Origin: Prevotellaceae bacterium
Lineage (GTDB): Bacteria > Bacteroidota > Bacteroidia > Bacteroidales > UBA932
DNA length: 43,522 bases
Direction of reading: 5' to 3'
NCBI GenBank assembly: GCA_031290835.1
Contig: JAISLN010000203.1
Coordinates: forward strand, 1 to 43,522
Shown: positions 1 through 8,830 of the stretch, one piece after another
How the letters are laid out: the number at the start of each line of letters is the position of its first letter
Position numbering within the stretch: the first letter of the stretch is position 1
Program-made: the position numbers and the translations under genes
The notes under the pieces: generated by a model
Seen by the model: only the letters and a program-made list of their open reading frames with translations
The model's database searches: none
Told to the model about the DNA's origin: nothing

Positions 1-410
1 TCGTAGAGCACAAACTTCTCGTGAAGGTCGTATTTTGCGGTGGAGGGCGACTGCACCTCCGCAATAAAGTCGGGTGCGCCGAGGCAGCCGCGCTGGTCTA
101 TCTTCGACGGGTCGCACACAATACAGATGTCGGGCTGTACAACGGTATCTATTTTGTCGTTATCCTTTTCGCCGTTTTTCGGCAGCCGCACGTCGAAAGG
201 CGCAGGAAAAACCTTGCATTGCCTTTTACGCTTTTTAACGAAGCTGCCCAATTCGACGTTTAAGTTGGAGAGTATGCTCTGATGTCGAGGAGTCGGCGCG
301 GGCGACATCAGCTTAATCAACCCGTGCAGCAACTCCCTGCGCGTATTGTCCCACCACGTGAGATAGTCGGCGTAGGTGTACCGTTTTGTAAGGTCTAATG
401 GGAGTTCCAT
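1..410 (-). CDS. Uma2 family endonuclease (partial, C-terminus beyond window)
   Basis: An open minus-strand frame begins at ATG 408-410 and runs off the left edge, giving about 136 residues. It starts MELPLDLTKRYTYADYLTWW and contains RRELLHGLIKLMSPAPTPRH followed by VVQPDICIVCDPSKID, the GAPD motif and EVQSPST. This order (YADY..., a glutamate or histidine before the 'G..I.MSPAP' segment, then 'QPDI..VCD', 'GAPD', 'EV.SPST') is diagnostic of the Uma2/DUF820 family, which has a PD-(D/E)XK nuclease fold. Asp of QPDI and Glu of EVQSPST would be the metal-binding residues. Family members are abundant in Bacteroidota and Cyanobacteria, often of unknown biological role. It lies 42 bp downstream of the GH76 gene on the same strand. 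There is no sign that it belongs to the glycan pathway. Family assignment is firm; function is open. Confidence 0.88.
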   Translation of the reverse strand, partial: MELPLDLTKRYTYADYLTWWDNTRRELLHGLIKLMSPAPTPRHQSILSNLNVELGSFVKKRKRQCKVFPAPFDVRLPKNGEKDNDKIDTVVQPDICIVCDPSKIDQRGCLGAPDFIAEVQSPSTAKYDLHEKFVLY

Positions 411-452
411 AACGTTTTTTTTTGCAAATATAAGCATTTTGGGGAGAATCGC

Positions 453-1586
453 TTACGGCTCTCCAATTTTCGCCATGGCTTCTATCAGCATACAGCCGCT
501 GGTTTGCTCCGTCAGCCCGGTTTGCGAGCCCGGTTTATTGCGCCAAAACGTGCCGAATAGCACATCCTTTTTGCTGGCGCCCTTTGTCCATAGCGTTTCT
601 GCGTTGTACTGCAAAAATTGGAGATAGCGGTTTTTGGTGGCGCTATCCAAGCCTTTCTGCCCGATTAGCTCCGCAAAGTAGCGCACAAAAATTCCCTTGA
701 ATAGCCCGCCGTCGCCGTTGCCCTCGTTTTTCAGTATGGCGTCGTTTACTAAATTGGCGATGGTGTAGTTGGCGGCCAGCACGGCGTCGTTAAGGTACAT
801 TTTTTCGCCGGTAATTTTGTACAGCTCCACCGCCGACCCGACAAAGGTACCTTGATTGTAGGTAAATATCCACGAGGTGTTTTTGCTGCCCGTCTGTCCG
901 TTGATGTTGTCATACACGGCGCCGGAGTTGCGGTTAAACAGCGTACTTTTTTCCCACTCATAGATTTTAAAGGCCCATGTTCTGTACACTTCGTCGCCGG
1001 TTTCCCGGTACAGGCGGGCGGCCAGTATGCAGGCGGGGCCGTTGGAGCAGGCGTTCTTGCTCCACAAGTTATTGTCCCGCTCCCATGCTATTCCGCCGCC
1101 GGCGTAGTCGTTCCATCCTTCCTGTATGTACCCCCACAGCTCCAGCGCGGCGCTTTTGTATTTTGCCTCGCCGGTGGCTTGATACGTGCGGAGCAGGGCA
1201 AGTGCTATCCACTCCATGTCGTCGAAGTAGCTGTTGTACCAGCTGTTGTTGTTCTTTTTCTTCACGCCGTCAAACCACAGGGCGAAGTATGCTTTATAAA
1301 AATCGTTGCCGCTACGCTCATACGCATCTACCAGCACATCTAGGGCGTGGGCTTGCGGCCAGTAATGGAAATTTTTGTTGCCGTGGTTATCTGCCCAAAA
1401 GTAGTGCTCGGTTTCGTCCCAGAATGAGTTGAGCAAGGCCCTGCTGCTGCTGTCGGCAGCTGCGCTCCAATCCAGCGCGGTGCTTTCCGCAGGTTGCGGC
1501 ATGTCGTTTTTGTTTTCGCTATTGCTGCTGCTGCAAGTGCAGGCAAAAAGAAGCGTGAAGATAGGTGTAGTCCAAATTTTTTTCAT
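453..1586 (-). CDS. GH76 lipoprotein, putative alpha-1,6-mannanase
   Basis: A 377-residue protein with a short signal peptide and lipobox (LLFAC, Cys16), so probably a surface or periplasmic lipoprotein. The body is an (alpha/alpha)6-type fold with the features of GH76: FWDETEHYFWAD near residue 55, HYWPQAHALDVLVDAY near 74, and the paired acidic motif FDDMEWIALA with Asp122 and Asp123, which in characterised bacterial GH76 enzymes are the catalytic pair. Then come GGGIAWE, CSNGPACILAARLY and TYNQGTF. GH76 enzymes are endo-acting on alpha-1,6-mannan backbones. The gene starts 46 bp after the GH43 stop codon and is probably co-transcribed with it. This is the strongest hint of a mannan-type substrate for the locus. 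Family confidence is high; substrate is inferred from the family. Confidence 0.9.
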   Translation of the reverse strand: MKKIWTTPIFTLLFACTCSSSNSENKNDMPQPAESTALDWSAAADSSSRALLNSFWDETEHYFWADNHGNKNFHYWPQAHALDVLVDAYERSGNDFYKAYFALWFDGVKKKNNNSWYNSYFDDMEWIALALLRTYQATGEAKYKSAALELWGYIQEGWNDYAGGGIAWERDNNLWSKNACSNGPACILAARLYRETGDEVYRTWAFKIYEWEKSTLFNRNSGAVYDNINGQTGSKNTSWIFTYNQGTFVGSAVELYKITGEKMYLNDAVLAANYTIANLVNDAILKNEGNGDGGLFKGIFVRYFAELIGQKGLDSATKNRYLQFLQYNAETLWTKGASKKDVLFGTFWRNKPGSQTGLTEQTSGCMLIEAMAKIGEP

Positions 1587-1632
1587 GTGTAAATGTGTAT
1601 TTAATGATTAAGCTTATATTAAAACGTAAGAG

Positions 1633-4431
1633 CTATTGTTTGACAAATTTTCGTACAACGCTTCCTTCTGAGCGGCTTATTAGCTTTATCAGGTATAATC
1701 CCTTGCTCAGCGAGGAGGTGTTGATACGGCAGGCTGGTCCCGATATTTTTTTTCTGTCTATTTCCTGCCCGTCGGCTCTGTAGAGGAATAGGTCGGAAAA
1801 ATCGGCGACGTTGTGCACCGTCAGCTCGTCCGCCGCCGGATTGGGAAATAATCGGACGGCGCTGCCGGCGTCTCCATTGCCCAATACTTCCGTTTTGGTA
1901 GTATCTTCCTCCGGCGGCGGGGTTGTATTTTTTTCCGGCAGGGTGATATTTGCTTGCGGATGGGTTGTTACGCTGAAGTTGTCGAAGCTGGCGTAATCGT
2001 TGCATACCCGTAGCCCCACTTTTCCGCAGATAAACGGGCGGGGGTCGGTATAGTCTATTTGGGGTGTTTTCATGTTATCCACATAGATTTTTATGTTGCT
2101 GCCGTTCACTTCTACTTTTAGGGTATATTTTCGGTTTTTGATGTAAGCTCCTGCTTTTGTTGCCAGCTGCTGCCAATTGTAGCTCTGTTTTCCGAGTATG
2201 AGCGAGCTGGCGGACAGCGTGACGTAGTAGGCCTGCAAATAGTCTGTTCCCAACGCCGGATCTTTTCCTGCACCGCCCAAGGCGGGATTGTTTACCCGAA
2301 AGATAAGCCCGGCGTTGAACGAGCTGTAGTAGGTTACGTCCACCTGCACCGTGTAGTCTGTCCAGCCCGTGCTGCCGAGCGTCCGTTTGCCGTGGCCGTT
2401 TATGGTTGCTGCACCCGAGGAAATATTCCATGTTCCGTCGCTGTAATTCCAGAGCGGGCTGAACGCCGTATCGAACGAGTCGGCTTGGGTAACAACGGAG
2501 TTGTCGGCTTCTTCGAAGCGCATTTCGTAAAAATTAAAGCTTCCGCCAAGCGTTTCAACGGTAAGCGTTTGCCATCCGGCCTGCAGCTCCAGCCCTTTGA
2601 TGGTGAGGGTACGCCAATTTGTCGCACTGCTTGTGGCGGGCACAACAAGCCTGCCGGTCAAATCCGTGCTGCCTTGCCGGATACGTATCTGCGCAGAGTC
2701 GGTAGCGGAATAGCGAAGCCCGAGGTGGTAGAGCCCGGTTGCCTTTACGTTCACGTTGTACTTGTACCATTCGCCGCTCTGATTGGCGGTTATGGCAAAG
2801 CCGCCTTCGCTACAGCTGCCTATATCCACGCTGTCGTTTCGGAAAAGTCCCTTGTCGGAATTTCCGGCGGTCAGGTCGTGGTAAGCTACTCCCTCGCCTC
2901 CGCTATTGTAGTGCACGGCGGCGATTATTCCGGGTATGGGCTTGTGCACGTCAAAAATTCCGGAGCCGTTTGCCTGATTGTGAAGCGCAATATACCCAAA
3001 ATTCGCCTGACATCTATCGGTTGCATAGCCGATTTTTCCGCCTCCCAGCGCGTGTGAAGCGGAGAGCTTTAGCATGCCGTCGATGTAAAACCGGTAGCTT
3101 GCTCCCGATTTCTCCAAGCGCAGGTGATGCCACACCCGCAGGTTGTAGCCGCTTGGCAGGTTTGCGTAGCGGGGGGCGTCCCACTTGTTGTTTGCTTTGA
3201 AGCTTACCTCCAGCCGGTTTGAGGCGCTATTCAAGACGGCCATGCCGTAATTTGCCTCATCCGTGTAGCCGAAAACGGCGCCAAATCGGGCGTCAGCAGC
3301 TGCGATAGCTTCTTCCTTCATCGTAAATTCGGCGGTGTAGTCCGCCTTGGTCGGTTGGTTGAGAAGCGCCTTGTAGGGGGTAGCGCTTTCGTTGTCCGAA
3401 AGGTTTTGCATCAGCCTATCGCTATCAGCTACCGTCCAGCTGCCGCCGTTGGGCGTCAGCCAATTTGCGCCCAAGCTATCTCGGTCAAAAAAATCGGCCA
3501 TGTCCGCTTGCCGAAAGGCCTGTTGCGGCCAGGTGGTTGGGCCGAGCAAGAGGAGCTTTGCTCCGTTCCATGCAATTCGGTCAAAATTCAGCCGCCGGTA
3601 GGGGCCTACCCCGTAGTCGCCTGCCAAGTTGTGGTAGGTATAGTAGTAGCTGTCCAAGTCGGGGCCAACGAAGGCCGAGCCATGCCCCAGGCCTACAAAT
3701 TCGCCCTCGGTCTTTATCAGGATAGGGTTTTGGTTGGACTGGGGGGTGTAGGGAGCGATAGGGCCTGCTGTATTTTGGGCGTAATCGATGCGGTAGCCGC
3801 GGCTTATTACATGATTTCCGGTGTAGATCAAGTAGTAGGTTCCATTTCTTTTTATAACGGTAGGGCCTTCCGTCCAGCCGTAGCCCATGCGCGTATTCAG
3901 GTTGACGTCGGCGCCGATGCTGGTCGGGCTGGACATTGCGCAGCCCTGTATGCCGTTGTCGCTTGCGTGGTAAAAATACCACTTGCCGTCGTCTTCGATA
4001 AAGATGGAGCCGTCGATGCTCTTCCCCACGTTGCCGGTTGCCGCCGTAAACGGGCCGGTGGGGCTGCTGCTCGTCAAGACGTAATGCCCATTACCCGCCG
4101 GCGATGTGTACATGTAAAAGAGGCCATTCCAGTAAACGACTTCGGGCGCGTAGGCGCTTTTTGTTATGGAGGCGCTGGTGCAGGTATAGGCGTCCGACCA
4201 TGTTATAAAATCTTTTGTTGACCAGCACTTGACGCCGGTCATGTTGTCTCTGGTGCTGCAATACAGGTAGTAAACGCCTCGGTACTTCAGGATGTAGGGG
4301 TCGCCTATTCCGTACAGAGGCCATTCGTTGGGGAGCGTCAGAGGGTTTGTCCATGTTGGCTGTGCTTTTGCTCCCATGCTTAGGCTTACAGCAAGCAGGA
4401 GTAAGGTAAATACGGTTTTCATATATTTCAT
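1633..4431 (-). CDS. GH43 enzyme with CBM6 and T9SS sorting domain
   Basis: A 932-residue secreted enzyme with a signal peptide ending near AKAQ (residue 24). The N-terminal five-bladed beta-propeller carries the three GH43 acids: GDPYILKY (Asp44, base), SIDGSIFIEDDG (Asp140, pKa modulator) and GYGWTEGP (Glu188, acid). After about residue 305 there is a concanavalin/LamG-like module (to about 495), a CBM6-like module (about 497-640, SEGGFAITANQSGEWYKYNV and GLELQAGWQTLTVE), a second concanavalin-like module (about 645-830) and a type A T9SS C-terminal domain (RLFPNPAADELTVHN to the end, residues about 855-932). GH43 enzymes are alpha-arabinofuranosidases, beta-xylosidases or exo-galactanases; the subfamily cannot be fixed here. 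The start may be Met1 or Met4 (4422). It is followed closely by GH76. Confidence 0.92.
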   Translation of the reverse strand: MKYMKTVFTLLLLAVSLSMGAKAQPTWTNPLTLPNEWPLYGIGDPYILKYRGVYYLYCSTRDNMTGVKCWSTKDFITWSDAYTCTSASITKSAYAPEVVYWNGLFYMYTSPAGNGHYVLTSSSPTGPFTAATGNVGKSIDGSIFIEDDGKWYFYHASDNGIQGCAMSSPTSIGADVNLNTRMGYGWTEGPTVIKRNGTYYLIYTGNHVISRGYRIDYAQNTAGPIAPYTPQSNQNPILIKTEGEFVGLGHGSAFVGPDLDSYYYTYHNLAGDYGVGPYRRLNFDRIAWNGAKLLLLGPTTWPQQAFRQADMADFFDRDSLGANWLTPNGGSWTVADSDRLMQNLSDNESATPYKALLNQPTKADYTAEFTMKEEAIAAADARFGAVFGYTDEANYGMAVLNSASNRLEVSFKANNKWDAPRYANLPSGYNLRVWHHLRLEKSGASYRFYIDGMLKLSASHALGGGKIGYATDRCQANFGYIALHNQANGSGIFDVHKPIPGIIAAVHYNSGGEGVAYHDLTAGNSDKGLFRNDSVDIGSCSEGGFAITANQSGEWYKYNVNVKATGLYHLGLRYSATDSAQIRIRQGSTDLTGRLVVPATSSATNWRTLTIKGLELQAGWQTLTVETLGGSFNFYEMRFEEADNSVVTQADSFDTAFSPLWNYSDGTWNISSGAATINGHGKRTLGSTGWTDYTVQVDVTYYSSFNAGLIFRVNNPALGGAGKDPALGTDYLQAYYVTLSASSLILGKQSYNWQQLATKAGAYIKNRKYTLKVEVNGSNIKIYVDNMKTPQIDYTDPRPFICGKVGLRVCNDYASFDNFSVTTHPQANITLPEKNTTPPPEEDTTKTEVLGNGDAGSAVRLFPNPAADELTVHNVADFSDLFLYRADGQEIDRKKISGPACRINTSSLSKGLYLIKLISRSEGSVVRKFVKQ

Positions 4432-4918
4432 TTGTTAAAATTTATACTAATCAATTTTTTCAAGCTTGTTGTTTTTTTATTGTTGGCTTCAAATTACAGA
4501 ATATTAATGCTTTACAGCTTGTAGCATTTTTTTATGGTCGTACAGGGCATTGCCGGGCGAACGGCAGCGCAGCACGTTTCCTGTCGCCACATGCTCCGGC
4601 GACAGCCATTCGTTCCCCCATAGTGAAGCAGCTCGCAGGCAGCAAAGCTCCCCATGCGGTTGAGGGTGAAAAAGTAAAAATAACCTTATTCTTTGTCATG
4701 CCAAATAATATTTAAAACATTTTAGTTTTTATGCGCCTAATGGCAAAGCGTAACCTTGCCCCACAGCGCGTAATATACGCTGTCCATCTCTGTTTTCTCC
4801 TCAAGGCAGAAAAGGAGAAAAAATAGCTCGCGCAGACTTGCCTCGCGGCAGAAGGGCGCTGCCGCGAGGCGGTACCTCCGGCGCTTCGCCCTGCCGTGTC
4901 ATGTCGGTATTTGGCGTT
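4432..4918. other. Intergenic region with three hairpins, no gene seen
   Basis: No convincing coding frame. It holds three separate inverted repeats: 4581-4588 with 4598-4605 (CTGTCGCC/GGCGACAG), 4793-4801 with 4813-4821 (TTTTCTCCT/AGGAGAAAA), and a perfect 12-bp GC-rich stem 4840-4851 with 4859-4870 (GCCTCGCGGCAG/CTGCCGCGAGGC). The last two lie just beyond the 3' end of the small membrane protein gene (stop at 4919), so they could end its transcript, although no clear U-run follows the GC-rich stem. The AT-rich part near 4440-4530 is the upstream region of the GH43 gene; no full promoter match was found there. Confidence 0.6.
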
Positions 4919-5356
4919 TCACTTGCCCCGTGCAGTGAGGTCATATTTTTCTCTCTTGAGCAGGTACGACAGGCTCAGAAAAAACGGAACGTAGTAGAAT
5001 AGCAGGGCCGGAACCACAATCAATAGGAAATACAACCAACTTACAATATACTGATATTCAACTATTATTAACAGAATAATGGAAACCGCCGCTACTCCCC
5101 ATGCAAATGCGCTAAACCATTTCCAGCTTTTTCTGTATAGCCATTGCCCTATTGCCAACAGAACATACCCAAGTGGAATGAGAGGTAGCGCAGCGATAGA
5201 CAGAAAACTACCGGGTAGTATAATCGGCGTATCGCTATAGCGTACTCCAAATATCAGTATTTCAATAGCATCCCAAAAGAAAAAGAATCCTACCGCTATA
5301 AAATAGCAGGGTACCGGCAATATCCATTTCAATGTTTTTAAATTTACTTTTTTCAT
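4919..5356 (-). CDS. Hypothetical four-TM membrane protein
   Basis: 145 residues, not recognised. Four hydrophobic segments are visible, at about 10-32, 43-68, 80-103 and 107-133, with a basic tail (LLKREKYDLTARGK), so it is predicted to be an inner-membrane protein. There is no signal peptide separate from the first segment and no conserved catalytic motif. The gene is noticeably richer in A+T than the flanking glycoside hydrolase genes, for example around 5040-5060. It lies between the GH2 and GH43 genes on the same strand, with long non-coding DNA on both sides, so membership of the PUL is doubtful. It could be a late insertion. The reading frame is supported by its length, consistent hydrophobic pattern and an AT-rich upstream leader. 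Confidence 0.6.
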   Translation of the reverse strand: MKKVNLKTLKWILPVPCYFIAVGFFFFWDAIEILIFGVRYSDTPIILPGSFLSIAALPLIPLGYVLLAIGQWLYRKSWKWFSAFAWGVAAVSIILLIIVEYQYIVSWLYFLLIVVPALLFYYVPFFLSLSYLLKREKYDLTARGK

Positions 5357-5502
5357 TTTTAGTAAGGTAATTGAGTGTCATAATAAATTTTATATGATTG
5401 CGCTCCGCATGGTGTACCGACAAAGTCTATCAACATAGTTGCCGCTTCTGCTGTCGGAGACCTTTCTGCCAACCCTTTAGTATCAAAATTGTAAATGTCT
5501 GT

Positions 5503-5830
5503 TAGCCCTACGGGCTATGGGCGTTAGGGGGTAGCATATTTTTCTATTGATATTATTTCCCTACGGGAAATCGGGAACAAGAGAGACGCCGCTTTCTATT
5601 GATATTATTTCCCTACGGGAAATCGGGAACAAGAGAGACGCCGCTTTCTATTGATATTATTTCCCTACGGGAAACCGGGAACAAGAGAGACGCCGCTTTC
5701 TATTGATATTATTTCCCTACGGGAAACCGGAGCGAAGCGGAGCTCGGCGAAGCCAATTGAGAAAGAGAGAGACGCCGCTTTCTATTGATATTATTTCCCT
5801 ACGGGAAACCGGAGCGGAGCGGAACCAATC
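5503..5830 (+). repeat. Tandem array of TTTCTA-leader hairpin elements (type 1)
   Basis: Five copies begin at 5541, 5593, 5645, 5697 and 5779. The period is 52 bp for the first four; the last step is 82 bp because of a 30-bp insertion. Each copy has a TTTCTATTGATATTA leader, then a hairpin with stem ATTTCCC/GGGAAAT (or GGGAAAC) and loop TAC, then a spacer ending GAGAGACGCCGC. A lone hairpin TAGCCC-TAC-GGGCTA precedes the array at 5503-5517. The inserted block (5721-5755) recurs at 12707-12741. The array sits between the GH2 stop (5885) and the small membrane protein, antisense to transcription. No coding potential is credible. Confidence 0.9.
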
Positions 5831-5884
5831 CGGGAAAATATAGCATCATACAATGTATGACGCTACCCAACGTTCATAGCTTCT

Positions 5885-8482
5885 TCAGCTTTTTATGAAG
5901 ACGATTACTTCGCGAGCGTTGCCGGTTGTGAGCTCAAGGAGGTACATTCCCGCCATCAGGTCGGAGACGTCCACGGCGCTGTCGTAGGGCGCCGGTGATT
6001 TTTCTAGGCTGCCGAGTATGCTGTATATTCCCCTGATTTTGGTGGCCGAATGCTGCCGGACAATGTTCAGGACGCCTGCTGTCGGGTTAGGGTAAACCCG
6101 ACAGGTGTTTTTTTTTACGGTTTCCACGGCGGTGGGCGCAGGGTCGGGGTCGGGTTGGGGCTCCGGCTGGGGTTCCGGCTGGGAGGTTGTCATTCTGGTA
6201 ATGCCCACGTCGATGTACTGCCCGCCCTCAGTCTGGCGGCAGTGCACCGCAATGGTGTTTTCGCCGCCCAAAACCAGCTTGTTTTTCACGCTATCGGCAA
6301 TGGCGAAGGAGATGTAGGCGGTTACGTAGCCGGTTACGTTGAGCGCCGGCACACCGTTGATGTAGATTTGGCAGTCTTCGTCGTGGTAGGCCTTAAGCAT
6401 TAGCGTTCCTGCGTCGAGGGCGTCGGAGGGTAGGGTGAATGTTCGGCGCAGCCAGATGTTATTCGTGCTCCATGCAGTTCTTATCGCCGTGTTGGGAGGG
6501 TTGTTGGCGCCAAAGCCGCCGCTGCCTGTACCCCATGCGCTGTCGTCAAAGGCTGTATTCATCCAGCCGGCAGCCGGCGTAGAGGTGGTGTATTTCCACG
6601 TTTGCGCTCTACTTTCGGAGGTGGCAAGATAGTCGTCGTAAAACCGATTTTCGTGGATGATTCGTTGGTTTACAGCGGCAAAACCGGCAATATCTCCTTT
6701 AAACACCTTTCGGTCGTAGGTCATCAGGCCGTTGAGCTCCATTTCCACGTCGGTAATTTCGGTATATACCGCCGCGCTCAGCCCCTTGCTGGTTTTGAAG
6801 TCTATCAGCATGTCGCCGTAGAAGGCGTATGTTTCCAGCAGCTTTGCGTAGGAGTTGACGGTTGCGTAGGGGTTTCCCTCCTGCCAGATATGCCCGTTTT
6901 CGTAGTAGCCTATGCCGCCGTATTCGCCGCACACCAGAATTTGTGAGTTTTGCGTATTTTTTGGCGGGCATACCGGCGCGGGGTAGCTGTGGTAGTCGCG
7001 TATATCGGTTTTGTTTCTGTCGTAGCGCTCATCGCAGCCGCTGTTTACGTTTACCAGACGGCTATCGTCCCATTCTTTGACTTTGTTCGCCACGTTATCT
7101 TCGTCGTGCGAGCCTTGGTATTCGTTAAACGTTACCCACGAAATGATGCTTGGCGAGTTCCAGTGCGTTTTTATCATCATTTCGAGCTCGTGCAGGTAGG
7201 CGGCGTCTTCGCGCGGGGGCACCGGACGGACTGCGGTGTTGATGTACGAGTTCATCGAGGGCATATCCTGCCACACCAGCAGGCCGAGCTTGTCGCACCA
7301 GTAGTACCAGCGGTAGGGCTCCACCTTGATGTGCTTGCGCACCATGTTGAAGCCGTACTCCTTCATTTTTTCAATGTCGAAGCGGAGCGCTTCGTCGGTG
7401 GGGGCGGTGTAGAGGCCGTCCGGCCAAAAGCCCTGGTCGAGCGGCCCCATCTGGAAGAGCACCTCGTTGTTCAGGCACATTCTGGGGTAGCCGTTGACCA
7501 GCTTTTGGGAGATTTTGCGCATCCCAAAGTACGTCAAAACCGAATCCACTGCGGTGGCGCCGTCGAGCAGGTAAATTTTCATGTCGTAGAGGAAGGGGTT
7601 ATCGACAGACCACAGCTTGAGCGGCTGCGGGATGCTGAGCGTTATGGCGGGGTCGAGCGGTTTTTCTGCGGTAGCAATTTCCTTGCCGCTGTCGTAGATT
7701 TTGAAGCGCAGCTTGGGCGTGGCAAGGGGGGCGCCGGCGTTGAGGCCGTTTGGGTAAAACTTCAGGGTGGCGTTATCAATATTCGGCGTCATTCGGAAGG
7801 TGCTGCCGATGTAGGCTTGCGGCACGGCTTCGAGCCAAACCGTTTGCCAAATGCCGGTGGTGGAGGTGTACATGATGCCTCCCGGGTAGAAAGTTTGCTT
7901 TCCGCGCGGGTAGCCCTTGTCGTCGGTTACGTCGCTCACCCGCAGGGCAACGTCCTGCGCTCCGCTGCCGGTCAGCGCTTCGGTAACGTCGAAGTAGAAG
8001 GGGTCGTAGCCTCCCTGGTGCGTCCCCACGCTGACGCCGTTAACAAAGACTTGGCAGGCGTAATCGACCGCCCCGAAGTGTAGCAGCGTTCGCAGTCCCG
8101 CCCAATCGCTCGGCGCCGTAAACGAGCGGCGGTACCACACATGCTTGTGGCTTTCCTTGATGCCCGAAAGGGCGGATTCTACCGGAAAGGGCACAAGGAT
8201 TTCCCGCGCGAGGTCGCCGACAGGCAGCGCTTCGCTCGCGCTTTTGGCGGGCTGAAGCTGCCAAATGCCGTTCAGGTTGAGCCATTTTTCGCGCACCATT
8301 TGCGGGCGCGGATATTCGGGTAGTATTGGGTCGGTAGCTTGCAGCGCCTCGCCCCACGGGCTCATCAGCTTGGCGGTTTTCTTTTGGTAGGGGCTGGGGG
8401 CTGCCGATGATGCTGACGGCTGCACAAGGCCGCAAAGAGATAAAGAAAGTGCAAGCGCAGAGCGTAAAAAATATCTGTTCAT
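5885..8482 (-). CDS. GH2 family glycosidase with C-terminal jelly-roll and T9SS sorting domain
   Basis: An 865-residue secreted protein with a signal peptide to about SSAA (27). Residues 55-220 are the GH2 sugar-binding jelly roll (LNGIWQLQP, HVWYRRSF, FVNGVSVGTHQGGYDPFYFD), 220-325 the immunoglobulin-like domain (LWSVDNPFLYD), and 330-620 the TIM barrel with YGFNMVRKHIKVEPYRWYYW. The acid/base is in SWVTFNEYQG (Glu454) and the nucleophile in LVCGEYGG (Glu520). Residues 626-764 are an extra beta-sandwich related to one in the 13137-15566 gene. A Pro/Glu/Gln/Asp linker (about 767-783) leads to a T9SS domain beginning RVYPNPTAGVLNI (795-865). GH2 covers beta-galactosidase, beta-mannosidase and beta-glucuronidase; specificity is not readable here. 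Cell-surface location via T9SS is expected. Confidence 0.92.
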   Translation of the reverse strand: MNRYFLRSALALSLSLCGLVQPSASSAAPSPYQKKTAKLMSPWGEALQATDPILPEYPRPQMVREKWLNLNGIWQLQPAKSASEALPVGDLAREILVPFPVESALSGIKESHKHVWYRRSFTAPSDWAGLRTLLHFGAVDYACQVFVNGVSVGTHQGGYDPFYFDVTEALTGSGAQDVALRVSDVTDDKGYPRGKQTFYPGGIMYTSTTGIWQTVWLEAVPQAYIGSTFRMTPNIDNATLKFYPNGLNAGAPLATPKLRFKIYDSGKEIATAEKPLDPAITLSIPQPLKLWSVDNPFLYDMKIYLLDGATAVDSVLTYFGMRKISQKLVNGYPRMCLNNEVLFQMGPLDQGFWPDGLYTAPTDEALRFDIEKMKEYGFNMVRKHIKVEPYRWYYWCDKLGLLVWQDMPSMNSYINTAVRPVPPREDAAYLHELEMMIKTHWNSPSIISWVTFNEYQGSHDEDNVANKVKEWDDSRLVNVNSGCDERYDRNKTDIRDYHSYPAPVCPPKNTQNSQILVCGEYGGIGYYENGHIWQEGNPYATVNSYAKLLETYAFYGDMLIDFKTSKGLSAAVYTEITDVEMELNGLMTYDRKVFKGDIAGFAAVNQRIIHENRFYDDYLATSESRAQTWKYTTSTPAAGWMNTAFDDSAWGTGSGGFGANNPPNTAIRTAWSTNNIWLRRTFTLPSDALDAGTLMLKAYHDEDCQIYINGVPALNVTGYVTAYISFAIADSVKNKLVLGGENTIAVHCRQTEGGQYIDVGITRMTTSQPEPQPEPQPDPDPAPTAVETVKKNTCRVYPNPTAGVLNIVRQHSATKIRGIYSILGSLEKSPAPYDSAVDVSDLMAGMYLLELTTGNAREVIVFIKS

Positions 8483-8667
8483 GGTGAAGAAATTTTGAAT
8501 TAAAGAAATGGTGAAATTGTTAAGCTTGATTTATGGTTAAAGGTTGTAATGGTGTTTAAATGGGGTAAAAATGAGGTTTTCGCTGCCTCCTTTTTCAGGC
8601 TGATTTTCGGAAGAAAAATATCGCCGCAAAGCTCGGCGACATTTGGCGCTGCCTCTTCCAAACTCCA

Positions 8668-8708
8668 CAGGGACGACACTTTATTTTTTGAAAAAAGTAT
8701 CGTCCCTG
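8668..8708. repeat. Inverted repeat of the CAGGGACG family
   Basis: 8668-8682 (CAGGGACGACACTTT) is the inverted complement of 8694-8708 with one mismatch, around an 11-base T/A-rich loop. The same core appears in both arms of the long inverted repeat at 12893-13068 and, inverted, at 18716-18737, so it is a dispersed element rather than a local terminator. It lies in the 348-bp gap upstream of the GH2 gene. Confidence 0.75.
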
Positions 8709-8728
8709 CGAAAGCTGGAAATAGAAAT

Positions 8729-8826
8729 AGAAATTTTGAATTTTAAATTTTGAATTTTGAATTGCGCAAGGCACGACGCTTTGCGCAATTCAAAATTCAA
8801 AATTTCAAATTCAAAATTTCAAATTC
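8729..8826. repeat. AT-rich AATTTTGAATT repeat tract with central palindrome
   Basis: Tandem and inverted copies of an 8-11 bp motif (AATTTTGAATT / AATTCAAAATT) surround a palindrome TTGCGCAA...TTGCGCAA. The tract ends a few bases before the stop codon of the 1189-residue gene. Similar tracts lie at 13083-13160, 18650-18680 and 19307-19381, each touching the end or start of a PUL gene. The tract together with the inverted repeat at 8668-8708 fills most of the gap between the GH2 and 1189-residue genes. Confidence 0.8.
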
Positions 8827-8830
8827 GGGG

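Noticed and set aside
5541-5830. CRISPR array
   Set aside because: Repeat and spacer parts are both conserved between units, the repeats are palindromic with tiny loops, and no cas gene is present.
6950-8083. Long plus-strand frame of 377 residues
   Set aside because: Antisense to the GH2 gene whose catalytic motifs are clear; composition is the mirror of GC-biased codons.
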